This document shows positions 8,270-16,275 of a stretch of DNA of 40,191 nucleotides, in pieces. The DNA is taken from positions 1 to 40,191 of the forward strand of contig JADHNT010000013.1 in assembly GCA_016779385.1 (NCBI GenBank), given 5' to 3'. Position 1 is the stretch's first letter. Each line of letters starts with the position of its first letter. Position numbers and translations under genes: made by a program. Origin of the DNA: Pseudomonadales bacterium (GTDB lineage Bacteria > Pseudomonadota > Gammaproteobacteria > Pseudomonadales > Azotimanducaceae). Below the pieces are notes generated by a model. It worked only from the letters and a program-made list of their open reading frames with translations. It was not told the DNA's origin and searched no databases.

Positions 8270-9754
8270 TTAGGCGTCTTGGCCGCGCTGTGGCACGGCC
8301 TTCCAAAAATAGCGAACAAAGCCCCGGAGGCCATCGCGCGATTTGATGCGGAACATCATTTTCACCGGTGTGCCTACGTCGAGCTCGCCGACGTCCACGT
8401 CCGTGAAATCGGTCATGAAGCGGCCCCCGTCCTCGAAGGTGATCATGCCATAGTGGCTTGGGGGGTTGGGGATGTAGGTCAGGTAGTCCGCGGACCAGGT
8501 CAGCACGGAGGCCTTGCTGTCCCGGAAGCTGTGGGGCTCCTGGGTATGATGGGCGCCGCACTGGGGGTTCACGCAGATGTCCGTGCGGGGGAACTGAAGC
8601 GTTCCGCACTGAGTGCACTTACCCCCTTCCAAGGCCAGCAGCATGTCCCGCTTTCGGTAGGTGACGGACAGGGCCGTTTTGTAATCATCCCGCTCCGCGC
8701 GCATGCCCTTTTCTAGGGTGACCAGATCGTTGAAGGCAAGATATTGCATGTAGTTATCGCTGGTCTTGCCGAGGGCCAAGTGGCCCCGCACCCCAAGCTT
8801 CCCCTGCGGCGCCGCCGCTGCCTCCGTGGCCCGGAACAGCAAGGCGTCACAGCCCTGCCCAAAGGCCGCCACTAGCACGAGGGCGCCGGGCTTAAGCCCG
8901 CCCTCGAGGAGGTGGCTGAGCATGACTAGGGCGTGGGCGGTCCCGCACTCCCCTAGGGTTGCCGAGAGATTATCGCCCAGGGCCTCAGCTTTGATGCCCA
9001 CGCTTTTGGCGACGCCGTCGGCAGCCCGGCCAATGGTGGAGGGGAAGATGAAGTGGTCGATGGCGCTGGCCTCGACCCCGGCCTTAGCGAGGACTGCGTT
9101 CACCGCCTCCGGGACGATCTGGCTGATCCCTTCGTCTCGAATCCAGCGCTCTTCCCAGGTGTAGTCGAAGGCTTCTCCCGCGCCGCGGAAGTGATCGACG
9201 AAATCGGTCGTTTCCGTGACCCCGGCGAGGAAGGTCAAAAGCCCCTCCCCCTCCTCTACGAGCAGCGCCGCGGCACCATCGCCGTAGGCAAGCTCCCCGG
9301 CGGACGCGACCTTGGCTGGCCGCTTATCCGTACCCACGACCAGGGCCTGGTCGCTATAGGGGCCCGAAACGGCATGCAGGGCTTCGAGCAGCGCCGTGGT
9401 GCCGGCGCGCTGGGAGCCGGTGATGTCTAGGGTGCGACGCTGGCCGTCAAGGCTCAGGGCCGTGGCGACGATGCCCGCGTTCTGGCGATCGGCGAAGGGC
9501 AAGGTGGTGGACGCGAGGTAGAGGGCATCAAGGCTAGCGCTGGCCTCCGGGCCCGGTGCTGCGCCGTGAGCGAGGCAATCCCGGGCCGCTTCCACGGCCA
9601 TGGTGATGGCATCTTCGTCCCAATTCGCTATGGCGCGCTCGCCCTTTCCTTTCCCCTTAAAACTGGGATCGGACCACTGATGCGCCGCAGCAATGGCACT
9701 GCGGGCCAATCTCAAGCGTGGAACGTAAGCACCGTAGGCGGAAATACCGGCCAT
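8270..9754 (-). CDS. HMG-CoA synthase-like domain fused to DUF35 OB-fold protein
   Basis: A 494-residue two-part protein. Residues 1-320 have the thiolase/KAS-III fold order of HMG-CoA synthase: [14 protein letters not shown] at the start, [13 protein letters not shown] (about 154-166), [15 protein letters not shown], and [15 protein letters not shown] near 293-307. Residues about 345-490 form a DUF35 unit: a rubredoxin-like zinc ribbon with Cys380, Cys383, Cys394 and Cys399, then an OB-fold. By eye alignment the HMG-CoA synthase residues Glu, Cys and His appear as Thr83, Gln115 (in GSQRAGT) and Pro238, so ordinary synthase activity is doubtful. The ATG at 9754 follows AAAGGAGG. It is transcribed with the thiolase. 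It may be a scaffold or CoA-shuttling partner for that enzyme, or a decarboxylase; this is inference. Confidence 0.85.
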   Translation of the reverse strand: MAGISAYGAYVPRLRLARSAIAAAHQWSDPSFKGKGKGERAIANWDEDAITMAVEAARDCLAHGAAPGPEASASLDALYLASTTLPFADRQNAGIVATALSLDGQRRTLDITGSQRAGTTALLEALHAVSGPYSDQALVVGTDKRPAKVASAGELAYGDGAAALLVEEGEGLLTFLAGVTETTDFVDHFRGAGEAFDYTWEERWIRDEGISQIVPEAVNAVLAKAGVEASAIDHFIFPSTIGRAADGVAKSVGIKAEALGDNLSATLGECGTAHALVMLSHLLEGGLKPGALVLVAAFGQGCDALLFRATEAAAAPQGKLGVRGHLALGKTSDNYMQYLAFNDLVTLEKGMRAERDDYKTALSVTYRKRDMLLALEGGKCTQCGTLQFPRTDICVNPQCGAHHTQEPHSFRDSKASVLTWSADYLTYIPNPPSHYGMITFEDGGRFMTDFTDVDVGELDVGTPVKMMFRIKSRDGLRGFVRYFWKAVPQRGQDA

Positions 9755-9890
9755 GCCCCCTCCTTTCCTGTTATGCATGAATAATCCCCTTGGCCCGAGC
9801 ATAAGCTTTGATTTAGGACAAGGCACCCCCTGGCCTGCCCCGGCGTCCTCAAGCTATGGTGATCACTGCACAAATAGGGAACCCACTTTC

Positions 9891-10814
9891 ATGGCTCAGC
9901 AACCCTCCGTCGGACCCTTTGTCGACTACTTAAAGACCCTTCAGGATTCCATCGTGACGGCGCTCGAGGCGGCGGATGGGGAGGCCACGTTCCTCCGGGA
10001 GGAAATTGCCACGGATGGCGGCGGCCTTTCCCGGCCCCGCGTGCTCGCCGATGGTCCGGTGATCGAAAAAGCGGCGGTTCAGTTCACCCATTCCGTGGGG
10101 AAAGCCCTGCCCCCGGCGGCGACGGAGCGCCATCCGCATCTGGCCGGGCGCGGCTTCCAGGCCGGCGCCGTCTCCCTCATTGTGCATCCGCGAAACCCTT
10201 ACGCGCCCACCACCCATATGAATATTCGCATGTTTGTGGTTGATGGCGCGGTGGATGAGCCCGGTGCTTGGTACTTTGGCGGGGGCTTCGACCTCACGCC
10301 TTACTACGGTTTTGATGAAGACGCCCTCCATTGGCACCGCACCAGCGCAGCGGCGCTGGACGGCCATGGAGAGGGGCTCTATCCCCGTCTGAAGGCGTGG
10401 TGCGACGATTACTTCGTGCTCACCCACCGCCAGGAACAGCGCGGCCTGGGCGGGATCTTCTTCGACGATTGGACCGAGGGCGGCTTTGAAGCTGCGCAGG
10501 CACTGACGCAAAGCGTCGGTAGCCACTTCCTGCCGGCCTACCTTCCCATTCTGGAACGCCGTAAGGCGATGCCCTATGGCGAGCGGGAGCGGGACTTCCA
10601 GCTCTATCGTCGAGGACGCTACGCGGAGTTCAATCTCGCGATCGATCGGGGCACCAAGTACGGCCTTCAGTCTGGCCGGCGCATCGAATCGGTGCTGGCT
10701 TCCCTGCCGCCCCTCTGCACCTGGAAGTACAACTATCAGCCGGAACCGGAAACCCCCGAGGCGGCCCTTTACGAACGCTATCTGGTGCCCCGGGATTGGT
10801 TAGGTGACGCGTAA
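9891..10814 (+). CDS. hemF: Coproporphyrinogen III oxidase, oxygen-dependent
   Basis: A 307-residue enzyme that oxidatively decarboxylates two propionates of coproporphyrinogen III to give protoporphyrinogen IX in haem synthesis, using O2. Family signatures are continuous: LHxxHR-type [57 protein letters not shown] and [11 protein letters not shown] followed by [13 protein letters not shown]. Length matches the family. The start at 9891 (MAQQPSVG) is preferred over longer readings that would overlap the divergent gene; an AGGGA lies upstream. It stands alone and faces the dipeptidase gene across a 305-base gap. Its presence fits an aerobic lifestyle. No adjacent haem genes. Confidence 0.96.
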   Translation: MAQQPSVGPFVDYLKTLQDSIVTALEAADGEATFLREEIATDGGGLSRPRVLADGPVIEKAAVQFTHSVGKALPPAATERHPHLAGRGFQAGAVSLIVHPRNPYAPTTHMNIRMFVVDGAVDEPGAWYFGGGFDLTPYYGFDEDALHWHRTSAAALDGHGEGLYPRLKAWCDDYFVLTHRQEQRGLGGIFFDDWTEGGFEAAQALTQSVGSHFLPAYLPILERRKAMPYGERERDFQLYRRGRYAEFNLAIDRGTKYGLQSGRRIESVLASLPPLCTWKYNYQPEPETPEAALYERYLVPRDWLGDA

Positions 10815-10833
10815 GCGGCGTCAATTCTTTGGC

Positions 10834-10872
10834 GGTTGTCCACAAAATCTGTGGATAAGTTTGGGGACAACC
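10834..10872. repeat. Nested inverted repeats spanning the DnaA boxes
   Basis: GGTTGTCC (10834-10841) pairs with GGACAACC (10865-10872), and inside it TCCACA (10839-10844) pairs with TGTGGA (10850-10855). The two strongest DnaA boxes here therefore face each other within a nested palindrome, an arrangement that would position protein on both strands or form a cruciform. Confidence 0.6.
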
Positions 10873-11079
10873 GGTCGGCGTGGGCTCGGAGGCGAGACAG
10901 ACAGGGAACTTCTTTCCGCTGGTTAAAAATTGAACAAATTTCAAAAATTCATTTAAGACAAGTGCTTAAAAGCTTTTATTTGTGGAGAAACTGAGGAGAA
11001 AGGACTAAACGGCGCCCTTCCGAACTCGATCTTGCGGGTGTGCATAACCTTGCTGACGTTGACGCCTGGTGGCAGCGAA

Positions 11080-11107
11080 GGTCCGGGGCCCGTTCGGGCC
11101 CCGGACC
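11080..11107 (-). terminator. 12-bp perfect hairpin after the dipeptidase gene
   Basis: GGTCCGGGGCCC (11080-11091), a GTTC loop, and GGGCCCCGGACC (11096-11107) form an uninterrupted 12-bp GC-rich stem 12 bases past the dipeptidase stop. No T-run follows on either strand, so it is a weak intrinsic terminator at best; it could protect mRNA 3' ends or block transcription from entering the DnaA-box region. Confidence 0.5.
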
Positions 11108-11119
11108 TCAGCCGCCAAT

Positions 11120-12391
11120 CTAGCTTCGGCCCTTGCCTCGCGGATAGGCGTCCACTACGCGCCATACCCGCAGCAGATTTCCAGACAAAATGCCCTTGAT
11201 TTCCCCCTCGCTGTAGCCCCTTGAAAGGAGCCCCGCGATCAGATGGGGGTACGCCGCTACATCGCGCATGCCGATCGGGAGCGTATCCCCGACCCCGTCG
11301 AAGTCCGTGCCGACACCTACTGCATCGATGCCCGCGATACCAGCGAGGTAGTCAACGTGATCCAAAACGTGCTCCAGGGTCGCCCGGAGATAGGGGTTTT
11401 CCTTTGCGTAGGCGGCGCGCCAGGCCTGCCCGGCTTCGCTATCCCGCGCCTCCCCGCTTTCCCGTAGGTAGGCCTGGAAAGCCTGGGTGGCCTGTTCGCT
11501 GCTTCGACGGGAGGCTTGGCTGAGGAAGGAGGAGCCGATGTTGACCATGATGACGCCTCCCTTTTCGCCGATAGCCCGGAGCAGATCATCGTCCGGGTTG
11601 CGGAGGAAGCCCGGGATGAAATGGCGCGCGCTGGAATGGGAGGCAATGACCGGTACGGCGGAGAGCTCCAGGATCTGATAAGCCGCCTTGTCGGACACGT
11701 GGGATAGATCCAGCATGATGCCTGCATCGTTAAGCGCCGGCACGAGGGACTTCCCCAGGGGCGATAGGCCATCCCAGCGCTCGTTGATGTCGTAGGAGGA
11801 GTCGGACAAGGCATTGCTTCGAGAGTGCGCCAGGGACGCGTAGCGAATGCCCCGCTTCTGCCAATGGGCCACTTCCTCTACGGAGCGGATGGGCCCGGCG
11901 TTTTCCATACCCATGGGCAGGGAAATCTTGCCCGCGTGAAAATTCGCGACGAGCTCCCCGGGGCTTTTCGCCAGGGCGAATTTGTCGGGGTCTGCGGCGA
12001 CCAGCGCCTCCACGGAATCGATGAGGCGGTCCGCGAGCTTCGAGCCCTGGTCCTGGGCGTCGACGTCGGCAGGGATGTAGATGGACATAAAGGGGGCGTC
12101 TAAGCCGCCGGCCACGGCCCGGGGATAATCGAAGTCCCCGCCCTCTGTAGCCTCGCTCACATCCACCCAGCCCCGCTCAAGGCGATAGGGCACATCGACG
12201 TGCGTGTCTAGAATGATACTTTCCGCGGCAATGTGCCGAGCCTCCGGCAGGAAGGCTTGCACCTCCGGGGCCAGGCTAGGGATTCGCTCGACGAGGCCCT
12301 GGCCATAGCCCGGGGGGTGGGCCTCCCCGGCCTGGGCCAGGGGCGCTAGGGTGAGGGCCGAAAGGGTCCATGCTAGAGTCAATCGTCGCAT
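11120..12391 (-). CDS. Membrane dipeptidase, peptidase family M19
   Basis: A 423-residue zinc dipeptidase exported by a signal peptide (residues 1-21, MRRLTLAWTL..., cleaved after AQA). Expected metal ligands are visible: His64 and Asp66 in DTHVDVPYR, Glu163 in GMENAGP, His231 in DLSHVSD, and His252 in ASHSSARH, with the acidic TDFDGVGD motif near the C-terminus. The family (renal dipeptidase-like) hydrolyses dipeptides, some D-amino-acid-containing, and in some members beta-lactam-like bonds. Location is periplasmic or membrane-attached. It is a single-gene unit, divergent from the NhaC antiporter and convergent with hemF. It may supply amino acids from imported or periplasmic peptides. Confidence 0.93.
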   Translation of the reverse strand: MRRLTLAWTLSALTLAPLAQAGEAHPPGYGQGLVERIPSLAPEVQAFLPEARHIAAESIILDTHVDVPYRLERGWVDVSEATEGGDFDYPRAVAGGLDAPFMSIYIPADVDAQDQGSKLADRLIDSVEALVAADPDKFALAKSPGELVANFHAGKISLPMGMENAGPIRSVEEVAHWQKRGIRYASLAHSRSNALSDSSYDINERWDGLSPLGKSLVPALNDAGIMLDLSHVSDKAAYQILELSAVPVIASHSSARHFIPGFLRNPDDDLLRAIGEKGGVIMVNIGSSFLSQASRRSSEQATQAFQAYLRESGEARDSEAGQAWRAAYAKENPYLRATLEHVLDHVDYLAGIAGIDAVGVGTDFDGVGDTLPIGMRDVAAYPHLIAGLLSRGYSEGEIKGILSGNLLRVWRVVDAYPRGKGRS

Positions 12392-12490
12392 CGCGGTCTC
12401 CTAGTGGGTAAGCGTCGCGCCCGAAACGCCGGGGCCATGGCCGGAGCCTAGCACCCGCGCAGTTGTAGCCCAAAGCCCATGGGAGTTGCT

Positions 12491-13948
12491 GTGACCGCTG
12501 CGGAAAAATCCCCCACGAGCCTGCCTGAGGCCCTGTTTCCCATCGCCCTCCTGGTGACCTTGCTAGGCGCCTCCGTGGCGGTGTATGGGGAAGACAGCTC
12601 CTACGGCCCTAATCAGATCGCCCTGCTCCTCGCGGCCCTGGTGGCCGGGCTTTTAGGGCTGCGCCATGGCCATCGCTGGCCCACCCTCGAAGCGGCGGTG
12701 GTGCGGGCCATCTCCGTGACCATGCCCGCCTGCCTCATCCTCCTGGCCGTGGGGGCCCTCATCGGCGCGTGGATTCTTTCCGGTACCGTGCCCTATCTGA
12801 TTCTGCTTGCCGCGGAGCTGCTTTCACCGAACTGGTACTACGCGGCGTGCTGCCTCATCTGTGCCCTGATTTCCCTATCTATCGGCAGTTCCTGGACCAC
12901 CGCTGGGACCGTGGGCATCGCCCTCATGGGGGCGGCGGAGGCGCTGGGGCTCTCGCCCATGATCACCGCCGGCGCCATCATCTCCGGCGCTTATTTCGGG
13001 GACAAAATGTCGCCCCTCTCGGAAACCACAAATCTCGCCGCCGCCGTGGCGGAGGCTGATCTCTTCGCCCATATCCGCAACATGTTGTGGACCGCCCTCC
13101 CTGCCCTCGCCATTGCTCTGCTGCTCTTTTCTTGGCTAAGCGCCGCCCCGGTTGGCGCGAGCGCCGATGTTTTTGCCCAGCTGGCCACGGCGCTCGAGTC
13201 GGAATATGACCTAGGGCCCCTGAGCCTGCTGCCCTTGGTGCTCCTGCTGGCGCTGTCCGTGCTCCGCTTCCCTCCAGTCCCGGTGATTGCCGCGGGCACG
13301 CTTCTGGCCCTGGTGCTCGCCCTGCTGACCCAATACCCCGCGGCGCTGTCGCAAGCGCCGGCGGGGCTCGAGGGGTTCCCTGCGGCCTTGGCGGGGTGCT
13401 GGACCGTGCTCTATGCCGGCTTTGAAAGCCAAAGCACGGTGGAAAGCGTGGCCAGCCTCCTCTCCCGGGGCGGCATGGCGAGCATGCTCAATACGGTGTG
13501 GCTCATCCTCTGCGCCATGGTCTTTGCTGGGGTGATGGAGGCCACGGGGGCCCTGGCGCGGCTTGTGTCCGCGATCTTGTCCCTGGTTCGTGGGGTGGCG
13601 AGCCTTCAGGTATCGACCCTCGCGACGGCCCTGGTCACCAACATTTTGGCCGCGGATCAGTACATGGGGGTTTCCATTCCTGGACGGCTGTTCCAGGGCG
13701 CCTATGCCTGGCGCGGGGTGCATCGCCTGAACCTCTCTCGGAATCTTGAGGACGGGGGCACGCTCACCTCCGCGCTCGTGCCCTGGAATACCTGCGGGGC
13801 CTACATGGCGGCCACCCTGGGGGTGGGCACGTTGGCCTACCTGCCGTTTTGCTTTTTCAATATGGCGTCTTTCGGCGTCGCGGTGCTTTGGGCCCTCCTG
13901 GGCATTGGCCTGCTGGCCCCGGAGGCCGCAGCGGAGCCTACCTCTTAG
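12491..13948 (+). CDS. nhaC: Na+/H+ antiporter, NhaC family
   Basis: An inner-membrane protein of 485 residues with about eleven to thirteen hydrophobic helices. The family signatures GSSWTTAGTVGIALMGAAEALG and GAYFGDKMSPLSETTNLAAA (about residues 175-194) are the NhaC ion-pathway region, and ADQYMGVSIPGRLF and SRNLEDGGTLTSALVPWNTCG mark the symmetric second half. It would exchange sodium for protons, consistent with a saline habitat; related members exchange malate/lactate instead. I place the start at the GTG at 12491, which has GGGAG five bases upstream; an in-frame ATG at 12479 has no visible ribosome site and is the alternative. The lactonase gene follows 39 bases later on the same strand. 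Confidence 0.92.
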   Translation: MTAAEKSPTSLPEALFPIALLVTLLGASVAVYGEDSSYGPNQIALLLAALVAGLLGLRHGHRWPTLEAAVVRAISVTMPACLILLAVGALIGAWILSGTVPYLILLAAELLSPNWYYAACCLICALISLSIGSSWTTAGTVGIALMGAAEALGLSPMITAGAIISGAYFGDKMSPLSETTNLAAAVAEADLFAHIRNMLWTALPALAIALLLFSWLSAAPVGASADVFAQLATALESEYDLGPLSLLPLVLLLALSVLRFPPVPVIAAGTLLALVLALLTQYPAALSQAPAGLEGFPAALAGCWTVLYAGFESQSTVESVASLLSRGGMASMLNTVWLILCAMVFAGVMEATGALARLVSAILSLVRGVASLQVSTLATALVTNILAADQYMGVSIPGRLFQGAYAWRGVHRLNLSRNLEDGGTLTSALVPWNTCGAYMAATLGVGTLAYLPFCFFNMASFGVAVLWALLGIGLLAPEAAAEPTS

Positions 13949-13987
13949 GGTTTGGGTGAGCGGGTTTTGTTGAGGGGGAGATAATCG

Positions 13988-14932
13988 ATGGAAGCACAGG
14001 ACAACTGGCGGGAAAGCACCCTCGTAACGGAGGGGCTTCGCTTTCCCGAGGGCCCCGTGGCCCTGCCCGATGGGCGGGTGCTGTTGGTGGAGATTGCCCG
14101 GGGCACGATCACGGAGGTTTCGCCCAATGGCTCGCAGCGCATCGTGGCGAGCCCGGGCGGGGGCCCCAACGGTGCGGCGCTCGGCCCCGATGGTGCGCTC
14201 TACATCTGTAATAACGGCGGCTTTGAGTGGCACGAGCGGGAGGGACGGCTCTATCCCGGAGACCAGCCCGCTGATTACAGCGGTGGCCGCATCGAGCGCC
14301 TCAATCTCACTACAGGGGAACTGACCGTTCTCTATGATGCCTGCGAGGGTCGCCCGCTCTGCGGACCGAACGATCTCGTGTTCGATCGCAACGGGGGCTT
14401 CTGGTTCACCGATCATGGCAAGAATCGCCCTCAGGACCGGGACCGCACCGGGGTGTTTTATGCCCGGGCTGATGGCAGCGAGATCAAGCAAGTTATCTTC
14501 CCTCTAGAGGGGCCGAACGGCATTGGTCTATCCCCGGCAGAGGATGCCCTCTATGTTGCGGAAACCCTGACCGGGCGGGTTTGGGAATGGCACCTAGCCG
14601 GCCCGGGCACGCTGGCGGCAGGGCGCCGGGACCGCCCCGACGGAGGGCGACTTCTCCCTGCCCCCGCGGGCTACCTGCTTTATGACTCCCTCGCCGTAGA
14701 CAGCCTGGGGCGGGTATGCGTGGCCACCTTGATTCAGGGGGGAATCACGGTGATCGACCCCGTGGCCAATACAGCCGAGCTTCGTCGTTTCGACGATATC
14801 CTCACTACCAATATTTGCTTTGGTGGCCCGAACCTGCAGACGGCCTTCCTCACCCTGTCCTCCACGGGGCGGTTGGTGAGCGTACCCTGGGATGCCCCCG
14901 GGCTTGCCTTGAACTTCGGCGGGGAGGCCTAG
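13988..14932 (+). CDS. SMP-30/gluconolactonase family protein
   Basis: A 314-residue six-bladed beta-propeller of the SMP-30/gluconolactonase/LRE family, which hydrolyses sugar or other lactones with a single divalent metal. Likely metal ligands are Glu21 in LRFPEGP, Asn128 in GPNDLVF, Asn177 in GPNGIGLS and Asp233 in LYDSLAVD. It is probably cytoplasmic, with no signal peptide. The ATG follows GGGGGAG. Its stop is two bases before the start of the alpha/beta hydrolase, so the two hydrolases are almost certainly one operon, possibly acting in sequence on a lactone or ester. The substrate cannot be named. Confidence 0.9.
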   Translation: MEAQDNWRESTLVTEGLRFPEGPVALPDGRVLLVEIARGTITEVSPNGSQRIVASPGGGPNGAALGPDGALYICNNGGFEWHEREGRLYPGDQPADYSGGRIERLNLTTGELTVLYDACEGRPLCGPNDLVFDRNGGFWFTDHGKNRPQDRDRTGVFYARADGSEIKQVIFPLEGPNGIGLSPAEDALYVAETLTGRVWEWHLAGPGTLAAGRRDRPDGGRLLPAPAGYLLYDSLAVDSLGRVCVATLIQGGITVIDPVANTAELRRFDDILTTNICFGGPNLQTAFLTLSSTGRLVSVPWDAPGLALNFGGEA

Positions 14933-14933
14933 C

Positions 14934-15704
14934 ATGGAAAAGTTTCTAACGCGGAACGGGGTTACGCTTTTCTATGAGGTGCTGGGCGCTGGCCCGACCC
15001 TTCTTTTGAGCCATGGCTTTGGGGCCTCGGCGGCCATGTGGGCGCCCCAGCGCGAGGCGCTGAGCGCGAGCCACCGCCTGATTCTGTGGGATATGCGCGG
15101 CCATGCCCGCAGCGACAGCCCAGAGGATTCCGCCGCCTACAGCGAAGCAGAAACGGTGGCGGATATGGCTGCTATCCTCGATGCGGAAGGGGCGGCCTCG
15201 GCTCTCGTCGGGGGCCTCTCCCTTGGGGGCTATATGTCCCTGGCTTTTGCCCTTTCCCACCCAGAGCGCGTCGACGGGCTTCTCCTCTTCGACACGGGCC
15301 CGGGGTACAAGCAGGATGAGGCTCGGGCGAAGTGGAATGGCTTCGCCCAGCGCCAGGCGGAAAAATATGAAAGCCGGGGCCTTGTGGCTGCGCCCAAGGG
15401 GCCAGAAACGGAAGGGGCAGCCCATCGTTCCGCTCTGGGCCTAGCCAACGCGGCTCGGGGCATGCTCGCGCAGGTAAACGCGCGGGTGATGCTGGGGCTC
15501 GACTCGATTGCCGTGCCGACGTTGGTCCTCGTGGGGGCTGAGGATACGCCCTATCTGGGGGCCGCGGATTACATGGCGCGGAAGATTCCCAGCGCGTCCC
15601 AGGTGGTGGTGCCCGCGGCGGGCCATGCGGCCAATTTGGATCAGCCCGAGGCCTTCAATGCCGCGGTGTTGAGCTTTTTAGGAGCGCACTTTTCCCAGGC
15701 CTAA
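14934..15704 (+). CDS. Alpha/beta hydrolase
   Basis: A 256-residue alpha/beta-hydrolase of the 3-oxoadipate enol-lactonase/epoxide-hydrolase-like class. The oxyanion segment SHGFGASAAMW is at 26-36, the nucleophile Ser96 sits in GGLSLGGYMS, the acid Asp204 in VGAEDTP and the base His231 in AAGHAANLDQP, giving a complete Ser-Asp-His triad. No signal peptide. Starting one base after the lactonase stop, it is translationally tied to that gene. The pairing of a lactonase and an enol-lactonase-like hydrolase hints at a ring-opened or lactone intermediate, but no aromatic-catabolic genes are nearby to support a specific pathway. Confidence 0.9.
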   Translation: MEKFLTRNGVTLFYEVLGAGPTLLLSHGFGASAAMWAPQREALSASHRLILWDMRGHARSDSPEDSAAYSEAETVADMAAILDAEGAASALVGGLSLGGYMSLAFALSHPERVDGLLLFDTGPGYKQDEARAKWNGFAQRQAEKYESRGLVAAPKGPETEGAAHRSALGLANAARGMLAQVNARVMLGLDSIAVPTLVLVGAEDTPYLGAADYMARKIPSASQVVVPAAGHAANLDQPEAFNAAVLSFLGAHFSQA

Positions 15705-15707
15705 GGG

Positions 15708-15735
15708 TTGTGAAGTTAGCTGCCCCGTGTACACT
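15708..15735 (+). promoter_or_regulatory. Candidate sigma-70 promoter for exbD
   Basis: TTGTGA (15708-15713) and TACACT (15730-15735) match -35 and -10 elements with a 16-base spacer, in the gap after the hydrolase. Transcription would begin near 15742, which supports the downstream GTG start at 15805 for exbD. Matches are moderate. Confidence 0.35.
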
Positions 15736-15804
15736 CCAGAGCCGTGGGAAGGGACTAAAAACCGCTACGGCGGCCCAGGGTCAAAGCAACAGGAGAATTT
15801 ATTC

Positions 15805-16221
15805 GTGCGACGTCGGCTTGGAGCCCCGCAAGAGGATGACGAAAGCTCGATCGATTTGACGCCCATGCTGGACGTCGTCTTCATCATGCTCATCTTCTTT
15901 ATTGTGACCGCTACCTTCATTAAGGAAGTGGGCCTGGATCTAAACTCTCCTGATCCGAACAAGACGCCGCCGCCGCCGGACCCGGACAAGCAGAGCATCG
16001 TGGTGAAGATCTCCAATCGGGATCGAATCATCATTGCTCAGCGTGATGTCGACTGGCGCTCCGTGCGGGCCAACATCGAGAGGCTCCACGCGGAGAATCC
16101 AGAAGCTCCGGTGGTGGTCGTTCCCCATGCGGATTCCTCTACCGGCGCCCTTATCCACATCATGGACTCGGCCCGGCAAGCAGGGGTTTACGATGTAAAG
16201 CTCGGGAACATGGCGGAGTAG
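15805..16221 (+). CDS. exbD: ExbD/TolR family biopolymer transport protein
   Basis: A 138-residue single-pass inner-membrane protein that in known systems couples proton flow through ExbB to TonB or Tol action. After a basic start (MRRRLGAPQEDD), SIDLTPMLDVVFIMLIFFIV spans the membrane (about 15-35) with the essential Asp23. A proline-rich linker (PDPNKTPPPPDPDK) leads to the periplasmic fold. The GTG at 15805, with AGGAG nine bases before it, gives the usual family N-terminus; an upstream in-frame GTG at 15727 would add an unusual 26-residue leader. No exbB, tonB or TonB-dependent receptor is nearby, so it is an isolated copy whose partners must be elsewhere. A strong terminator follows. Confidence 0.9.
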   Translation: MRRRLGAPQEDDESSIDLTPMLDVVFIMLIFFIVTATFIKEVGLDLNSPDPNKTPPPPDPDKQSIVVKISNRDRIIIAQRDVDWRSVRANIERLHAENPEAPVVVVPHADSSTGALIHIMDSARQAGVYDVKLGNMAE

Positions 16222-16236
16222 GCTTCCCGGGATTGA

Positions 16237-16267
16237 GAAAGCGCGCCCACCGGCGCGCTTTTTTTTG
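16237..16267 (+). terminator. Rho-independent terminator after exbD
   Basis: AAGCGCGCC (16239-16247) and GGCGCGCTT (16252-16260) form a 9-bp stem with a CACC loop, followed by six further T residues. It lies between convergent exbD and nupC and may work in both directions, though the T-tract is best on the plus strand. Confidence 0.9.
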
Positions 16268-16275
16268 CCTGCGAT

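Larger units (their letters stand above)
10815..11119. other. Non-coding gap with DnaA-box cluster and AT-rich stretch (candidate origin or DnaA-binding locus)
   Basis: This 305-base gap lies between two convergent stops, so no promoter is needed here. It contains two exact TTATNCACA DnaA boxes on the minus strand (TTATCCACA at 10850-10858, TTATGCACA at 11039-11047) and two one-mismatch boxes (TTGTCCACA, plus strand, 10836-10844; TTCTCCACA, minus strand, 10981-10989), plus a weaker TTGTCCCCA (10862-10870, minus). Between them is a strikingly AT-rich segment (about 10920-10985) in otherwise GC-rich DNA, with the 12-bp palindrome TAAAAGCTTTTA (10967-10978). Boxes beside an AT-rich unwinding-like region are the arrangement of a DnaA-dependent origin. 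Alternatives are a datA/DARS-like DnaA-binding site or a chance cluster. Small hand-checked samples of codon third positions showed no obvious strand-skew switch, and dnaA is not in the window. Confidence 0.45.

Noticed and set aside
9771-9784. TTAT-N6-ATAA half-sites upstream of the HMGS-like gene
   Set aside because: The inner bases do not match FNR, Anr or Fur boxes, so I do not assign a regulator.
11080-11107. Perfect 12-bp hairpin as a replication terminator or attachment site
   Set aside because: No Tus-like or integrase-like context; I treat it only as a weak terminator-like hairpin after the dipeptidase gene.
13211-14491. Long open frame of about 426 codons on the minus strand under the NhaC and lactonase genes
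   Set aside because: It is antisense to two well-supported genes, has no family resemblance, and is a by-product of high GC content.
15727-15804. Upstream in-frame GTG start extending ExbD by 26 residues
   Set aside because: The extra residues are not hydrophobic or family-like, and the AGGAG site and the candidate promoter both favour the start at 15805.
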